Shown here piece by piece: positions 16,126 through 19,914 of a stretch of DNA of 19,914 nucleotides (the stretch's first letter is position 1; each line of letters begins with the position of its first letter). The notes below the pieces were generated by a model. The model was not told where the DNA came from. It did not search any database and was given only the letters and a program-made list of their open reading frames with translations. Source of the DNA: Deltaproteobacteria bacterium (GTDB taxonomy: Bacteria; Myxococcota_A; UBA796; CAJQPC01); NCBI GenBank assembly GCA_016717595.1, contig JADKFE010000107.1:1-19914 (forward strand), given 5' to 3'. The position numbers and the translations under genes were made by a program.

Positions 16126-16459
16126 CTCCATCCCTTGCCGAACGGTGGCAGCGGGATGGTCTCGTCAACGCCCAGAACTCGTTGCTGTAGTAGTCGTACC
16201 ACAGCGCGCCGAAGCCCTCGCGCGTCAGCCAGTGCTCGAGGTGCGTGGCGGTCGGCAAGCCGCGCGCACTCGATCCCAGAGCGATCCCCAACGGCCCCGG
16301 CGCTCGACGGCGAGCGCCTCAGCCGGAATGGCGCGCAGCCGCTCGAGGTCAGCGTTGTTCACGCCCGCCGCCGCCGCCAGCTCGTCATCGAGGCGCAGCC
16401 GACGCTCAAAGTCTGCGTCCAGGATGAAACGAACGTAGGTCGGCTCGAGCGCGCAGCAT
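16116..16459 (-). CDS. Small unrecognised protein directly after the MNIO oxidase, possible partner (frameshifted)
   Basis: The ATG at 16459 shares a base with the MNIO stop (TGATG). After a one-base correction within the first four codons the frame reads LEPTYVRFILDADFERRLRL, DDELAAAAGVNNADLERLRA and IPAEALAVERRGRWGSLWDR. Two more corrections (near 16252 and 16170) give LPTATHLEHWLTREGFGALW, YDYYSNEFWAVDE and a stop at 16116. About 113 residues, helical, rich in aromatic residues near the C-terminus. MNIO oxidases usually work with a small partner protein encoded next to them; the position fits, but I cannot match the sequence to a known partner family. It could instead be an unusual substrate protein. 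Confidence 0.5.
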
Positions 16460-17260
16460 CACTCTCTCCCGCACCGGAAGCCGACGACGCGAGCCACGTC
16501 CGCCTGGTATGCCTCAGCCGGGACGGCCTCGCTGTGCTCCAGCGTCACCGCCTTCAGCGACGTGCAGCGCTCGAGCACCCAGGTGAACAACCGCCACGCC
16601 TCATCGGGGACGGGCGTGGCGTGGCTGTCGTAGAAGTAGCCGGGCGTCGAGTGGCGCCCTAGCCCGGTGAGGTGGAGCTCAATGGTGCGCTCGAGCACCT
16701 CGCGCGTCAGCCCGTCGCGCGGGTCGCGGCCGAGGTTCTTCATTGAGCACAGGTGGTGGCTGACGTCGACGATGATGGGACAGCCGGTCTCCTCTGCTAC
16801 CTCGCGCATGGCGCCATGATCATCCCAGCGTTCGCCCCACGTGTAGTAGCGCGGCCCCGCCTCGATGGCGACGCGACAGCCGTACGCGGCCTCCAGGGCG
16901 CGCAGGTTGCGCACCGTCGCCGCGACGGTCTCATCGTCGAGCAGCGGCGCGGTTGTAGCCGGGATTCGCCGGTGCCAATGCTCGAGATTCAGGCAGAAGT
17001 GCTCGCCCGCCCAGGCGGAGCCGATCTCGCACCTGCTCACTGAGGCGCGCGACCATCTCAGGGTTCATGCGCCCGGTGGTCGCCAGCGCGAGCTCAGACG
17101 AGTGCGCCATCAGCGGCAGCCCGGCGGGCGCAGCAGCCAGGTTCGTCGGCAGCGCCGGCTCCAGGAAACGAATCGCTCCCCGGGCTTGCTCGATGCGTAC
17201 CGAGTCGCGCGGGCCCTCCCAGCGCTGCCCGATGCCTTGCCACGCGATGTCTTTCCACAT
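16459..17260 (-). CDS. DUF692 / MNIO-type multinuclear non-heme iron oxidase (one frameshift)
   Basis: The start is ATG at 17260 with CGGAG upstream. N-terminal part: DIAWQGIGQRWEG, then LPLMAHSSELALATTGRM and MVARLSEQV. One missing base near 17030 shifts to EIGSAWAGEHFCLNLEHW. The rest runs cleanly: CRVAIEAGPRYYTWGERW, CPIIVDVSHHLCSMKNLGRD, IELHLTGLGRHSTPGYFYDS, HATPVPDEAWRLFTWVLERC and AVTLEHSEAVPAEAY. These follow the DUF692 order (maaHs, sEH, E, LDvnN, HltGh, DsHatPV, tlEh) with the His/Asp/Glu ligands in place. About 267 residues, near the usual family length. Known members oxidise Cys or Asp residues in ribosomal peptides (MbnB, TglH, ApyH). It sits just after a 34-codon peptide ORF, which may be its substrate. 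Confidence 0.85.
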
Positions 17261-17277
17261 GGCTCACGGCTCCGTAG

Positions 17278-17382
17278 TCAAGGGCGCGGCAGAGTCAGCT
17301 CTCGCTGGCCGTCCGCGTCGCGGATGTCGACGCCACACCAGGCGGAGAAGCTGCCCGCCTCGGCGATCTTACAGGCCCGCAT
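17278..17382 (-). CDS. 34-residue peptide, candidate RiPP precursor
   Basis: ATG at 17382, TGA at 17278-17280, with a strong GGAGGT eight bases before the start, better than most neighbours. The peptide begins MRACKIAEAG, contains SFSAWCGVDI at 11-20 and ends QRELTLPRP. It has two Cys (4 and 16), one Trp (15) and three Asp (19, 22, 24), all residue types that MNIO or oxygenase tailoring could target. It lies in the gap between the PLP-enzyme stop (about 17411) and the MNIO start (17260), where precursors are often encoded. No homologue recognised. Alternatives: a small accessory protein, or a remnant of a neighbouring gene displaced by a frameshift. Confidence 0.5.
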   Translation of the reverse strand: MRACKIAEAGSFSAWCGVDIRDADGQRELTLPRP

Positions 17383-17390
17383 CGTGCACC

Positions 17391-17396
17391 ACCTCC
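17391..17396 (-). promoter_or_regulatory. Strong Shine-Dalgarno (GGAGGT) of the 34-residue peptide
   Basis: On the minus strand CTCGGAGGTGGTGCACG immediately precedes the ATG at 17382, with eight bases between GGAGGT and the start. Most other genes in this operon rely on stop/start overlap instead, so this site argues that the short ORF is translated in its own right. Confidence 0.6.
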
Positions 17397-17410
17397 GAGG
17401 TGCGCAGCGA

Positions 17411-18665
17411 CTACCTGGCGTACGCCTCCCCTGCCGACGCACCATCTCAAGGTCGTTGGTGGCGCGTGATGGGCACGATGAACCCCGAGTCGATCACCCT
17501 GCGCGTCACTGGGGGAGGACTCGGGATGGTACTCGACGTGTGACCCGTGACATCGCCACGGGCAGCCACGCCCATGCCCCATCCGCTCGGTGAAGACGCG
17601 CATGGCGGGGAGCGGAACCTCGTCCCAAGCCGCACATCCCGCCCTCGCCGCGCACGAGGAACATCACAGCGTCGCGCACGTGCGGCGCGTGCTGCGGCCC
17701 GAGCCCGATGGCCTCGGGGTCGACGAGCAGCCGGTACATCTGCCAGGCGTGGGTGCTGCCCTCGGGCACGTGCGGTTTCGCGAACAACGGCGCGTCGCCC
17801 AACGCCTGCTCGAAGGCGGCGACCCGAGCATCGCGCGCGCGCTGGTACCGTGTCAGCCTCGTCAAGTGGCTCCAAGCGAAGGCGAAGCTCGTCGGGGTCG
17901 GGCGGAAGTTGAAGCCGAGCTGGTAGGCGATGCGCCGCGGGCCGCCCACCGTCTCGTCCCAGGGGTTCATCCCCTGCGAGGCCAAGCCCAGGATGCGCGT
18001 CCAGATCTGGTCGTCATCGGTGGTGAGCAGCCCGCCCTCGCCGGCCGCCGGGAGGTTCTTGCTCGCCATGATGCTCATCGCCGACACGTCGCCGAGGCCT
18101 GCCTGCGCCGCCCGCGTACGTCGCCCCCTGGCTCTGCGCGGCATCCCCGGAGAGAGGCCCGTGCTCGTCGGCGATAGCGCGCAGCTCGTCGAAGGGCGCC
18201 GGCAGCCTAGAGCAAATCGACTGCGATGATGGCCCGGGTGCGCGGCGTGATGCGACGCCGCACGTCCTCCGGGTCGATGTTGAAGGTGCGCGGGTCGACA
18301 TCGGCGAACACCGGGATGCAGTTGTGGTGGAGCACACACGTCGCGCTGGCGACGAAGCCGAGCGCTGGAGTGATCACCTCGTCGCCCGCCTCGGCGCCCG
18401 ACGCCGCCACCGCCACATGGAGCGCCGCCGTGCCCGTTGCCACTGCCAGGCAATGCGAGCGCTCGACGAACTCTCCGTACGTGCGCTGAAAGCCCCGCAC
18501 CATCGGATGCATGAAGCCCCACGGCTCATGGCTCGACTTCAACACCTCGACGACCGCGTCGATGTCGTCGGGCAGGACCTCCGGCCAGGAGCCGATGCCT
18601 GCGTTGACCTGCTGCGGGGTCAGCACGGGCGTGCCGCCGCAGCGCGCCAGCTCGGCTGCGCTCAC
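17411..18665 (-). CDS. DegT/DnrJ/EryC1-type PLP-dependent aminotransferase (frameshifted)
   Basis: GTG at 18665, overlapping the upstream oxygenase stop as GTGA, with GAGAGG upstream. The N-terminal part is typical: HCLAVATGTAALHVAVAA, GDEVITPALGFVASA and IPVFADVDPRTFNIDP. A shift near 18208 leads to LPAPFDELRAIADEHGPL and DAAQSQGATYAG (the Asp binds the PLP ring nitrogen). A second near 18115 leads to GLGDVSAMSIMASKNLPAAG, with the Schiff-base Lys codon at 18058-18060. The frame then runs through YQLGFNFRPTPTSFAFA to about 17650. Further shifts are needed to reach VPLPAMRVFTERMG and SGFIVPITRH and a probable TAG at 17411-17413. About 415 residues. Probably transaminates a keto group introduced on the product, or makes an amino-sugar-like unit. 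Confidence 0.75.
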
Positions 18666-19902
18666 GGGCGCCTCTCAACGACCGATAGGCCGCCGGTGCT
18701 CACGAGCAGAGAGATGAGCTCGAGCGCCGACGACTCGCTCAATCCTGCGCGGTGTCGAGCAGGTCTGCCTCAGGTATCGTGTCGCTGGTGTGATGCGCCG
18801 GAAAGAACAGCGCCAGCGACGGGTGATGTCCACGGTCACCTTGCGATAGCGCAGGTAGATGGCCATGCGGCCGCCCGGCGGCTCCGTCCAGCAGACGCGG
18901 CACGGCGACACCAGGCGCACGTGATCCTCGCGGCGGATTGGCACCGGCGGCGCCATCGACTCATCCTTCGTCGTGAAGCCACCGTAGCTGACGCGCTTGA
19001 ACCACGAATCGTCGGCCGCCGCCACCAACGCCGGGCGGATGGCGAGGTCGAGCAGCTTCCTCCACGACGTCGCGGAACGGGTTGCCGGTGCTCGAGGCGG
19101 CATGTACAGCATGCGCGCCTGCGGCGCGGGCCGCTCGAAGAAGCTCTTCGCAGCGGTCGGCGCCCAGCGATCCGTGCCCAGTCGTACGGAGCCGATCGCG
19201 ACGCTGACGGGTACTCATCCTGGATACCGATGTGGAACCACTGCGCCGGTAGATAGAGCATGTCGCCGGGCTTGAGCGTGAGGTCGATGGCGTGCTCAGG
19301 AGCCACTCCCAGTTGACCAGCACGTCGTCGAGGCTGCCGGTCACGGTCTGGTAGTGCTCCGGCGACCACAGCGGAAGCGCTTGTTGCCAGGGCCGATGTG
19401 GCACAGGAACGCGTGTTCGAAGCCGCGATGAACGCCGAACAGCGTCGCCGCGTAGTTGCCGGCGAAGAGGATGAGGCTCCGAGCCCACCATGGGGCATGC
19501 CCCGGACCGGGTACATCGTCGACAGCAGTTCACCGACCGCCGTCCGTGTCGCGGCGCTGTGATCCTGGAGATCGTTGATCATGAAGGCCGCGCGCTGCGA
19601 GCCCGCGACCTCGAGGAGCTGCTCGAACATCGGCCGCGACTCGTCGAAGCGCGCGTCGAGCACCCGCTGCGAGATGTCATCACGCCTCTCGCCATCGACG
19701 TAGATCCGTAGACGACGAGAGGCTGATGGTGAGCGTTGGAAGGTGAGGACGACCCGATCGATCTCCTCGGGCCCTGGGAACGAGGATGGCAACACCCCTC
19801 GAACAAGAACGGATCTACGCCACCACGGGTCAGGTGCTCGAAGCGAGACCACCAAGCTGGCGTGAACGGCGGGGCACCAACGTCGGCCGACCGAATCTCC
19901 AT
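18662..19902 (-). CDS. JmjC/cupin-type Fe(II) oxygenase (many frameshifts)
   Basis: ATG at 19902 with an in-frame TAA three codons upstream, so the start is secure and the gene opens the visible operon. Pieces in order after frame correction: PPFTPAWWSRFEHLTRGGVD, VLPSSFPGPEEIDRVVLTFQ, SQRAAFMINDLQDHS, LILFAGNYAATLFGVHRGFE, HAFLCHIGPGNKRFRLWSPE, VLVNWEWLL, LTLKPGDMLYLPAQWFHIGI, SVRLGTDRWAP, LLDLAIRPALVAAADDSWF and finally LISLLVSTGGLSVVERRP. The GDMLYLPAQWFH block and the preceding His region match JmjC/Cupin_4 (ribosomal-oxygenase-like) proteins. The usual H-x-D is seen here as HRGFE and needs checking. At least seven single-base breaks (near 19796, 19480, 19371, 19303, 19208, 19050 and 18840). 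About 410 residues. Probably a peptide or protein hydroxylase. Confidence 0.7.
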
Positions 19903-19914
19903 GCGATCTTAACT

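Noticed and set aside
1..19914. tRNA, rRNA or riboswitch
   Set aside because: I saw no cloverleaf, rRNA-like or riboswitch-like conserved sequence on either strand by eye; a covariance-model scan could not be run.

Overview
The window is GC-rich throughout. It carries a lipoprotein with MopE-type DxDxDG/CDGxDNDCDG repeats joined to a fibrinogen-like C-terminal domain, an architecture common in Myxococcota and related former Deltaproteobacteria. I infer a myxobacterium or close relative. The species cannot be read from the window.

Left third (1-6.3 kb): an accessory module, probably mobile. On the minus strand three genes are chained by ATGA stop/start overlaps: a small DNA-binding-like protein and two paralogous tyrosine recombinases with complete R-K-HxxR-H-Y residues (2876 to 389). 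Upstream of them lie about 490 bp of phased short repeats, then a second minus-strand operon of a helical protein of unknown function and two XRE-type regulators (4567 to 3370). A truncated paralogue of the helical protein runs off the left edge, so the helical/regulator module probably exists twice, flanking the recombinases. A zinc-ribbon plus coiled-coil protein diverges to the right at 5166, with a -1 frame change at a GGGG run. It is followed by 99-bp tandem repeats, a cluster of TGACCA/TGGTCA motifs and a perfect 42-bp palindrome.

Middle (6.4-10.2 kb): a possible IS21-type end remnant, the intact MopE/fibrinogen-like lipoprotein gene (6657-8582), then a graveyard of three broken transposases (IS481-like, IS256-like and IS66-like).

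Right half (10.7-19.9 kb): one long minus-strand operon whose genes nearly all overlap or abut. In transcription order: a JmjC/cupin-type oxygenase, a DegT-type PLP enzyme, a 34-codon peptide ORF with a strong Shine-Dalgarno, a DUF692/MNIO iron oxidase, a small unrecognised protein, a two-domain metallo-beta-lactamase-fold protein, a 2OG-Fe(II) oxygenase, a GNAT acyltransferase, and a methyltransferase with an unrecognised C-terminal region. This has the layout of a RiPP-like peptide-modifying cluster, and the 34-residue peptide is the candidate precursor. Only the acyltransferase and the peptide are open over their whole length; the MNIO needs one correction and the others need one to many single-base corrections. 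The restored frames keep catalytic motifs and I noticed no substitution-type stop inside them (one stop in the 2OG gene sits right at a frame break). This fits uncorrected sequencing indels or very recent decay. Gene boundaries are given as frame-corrected spans, and exact residue numbers there are approximate.
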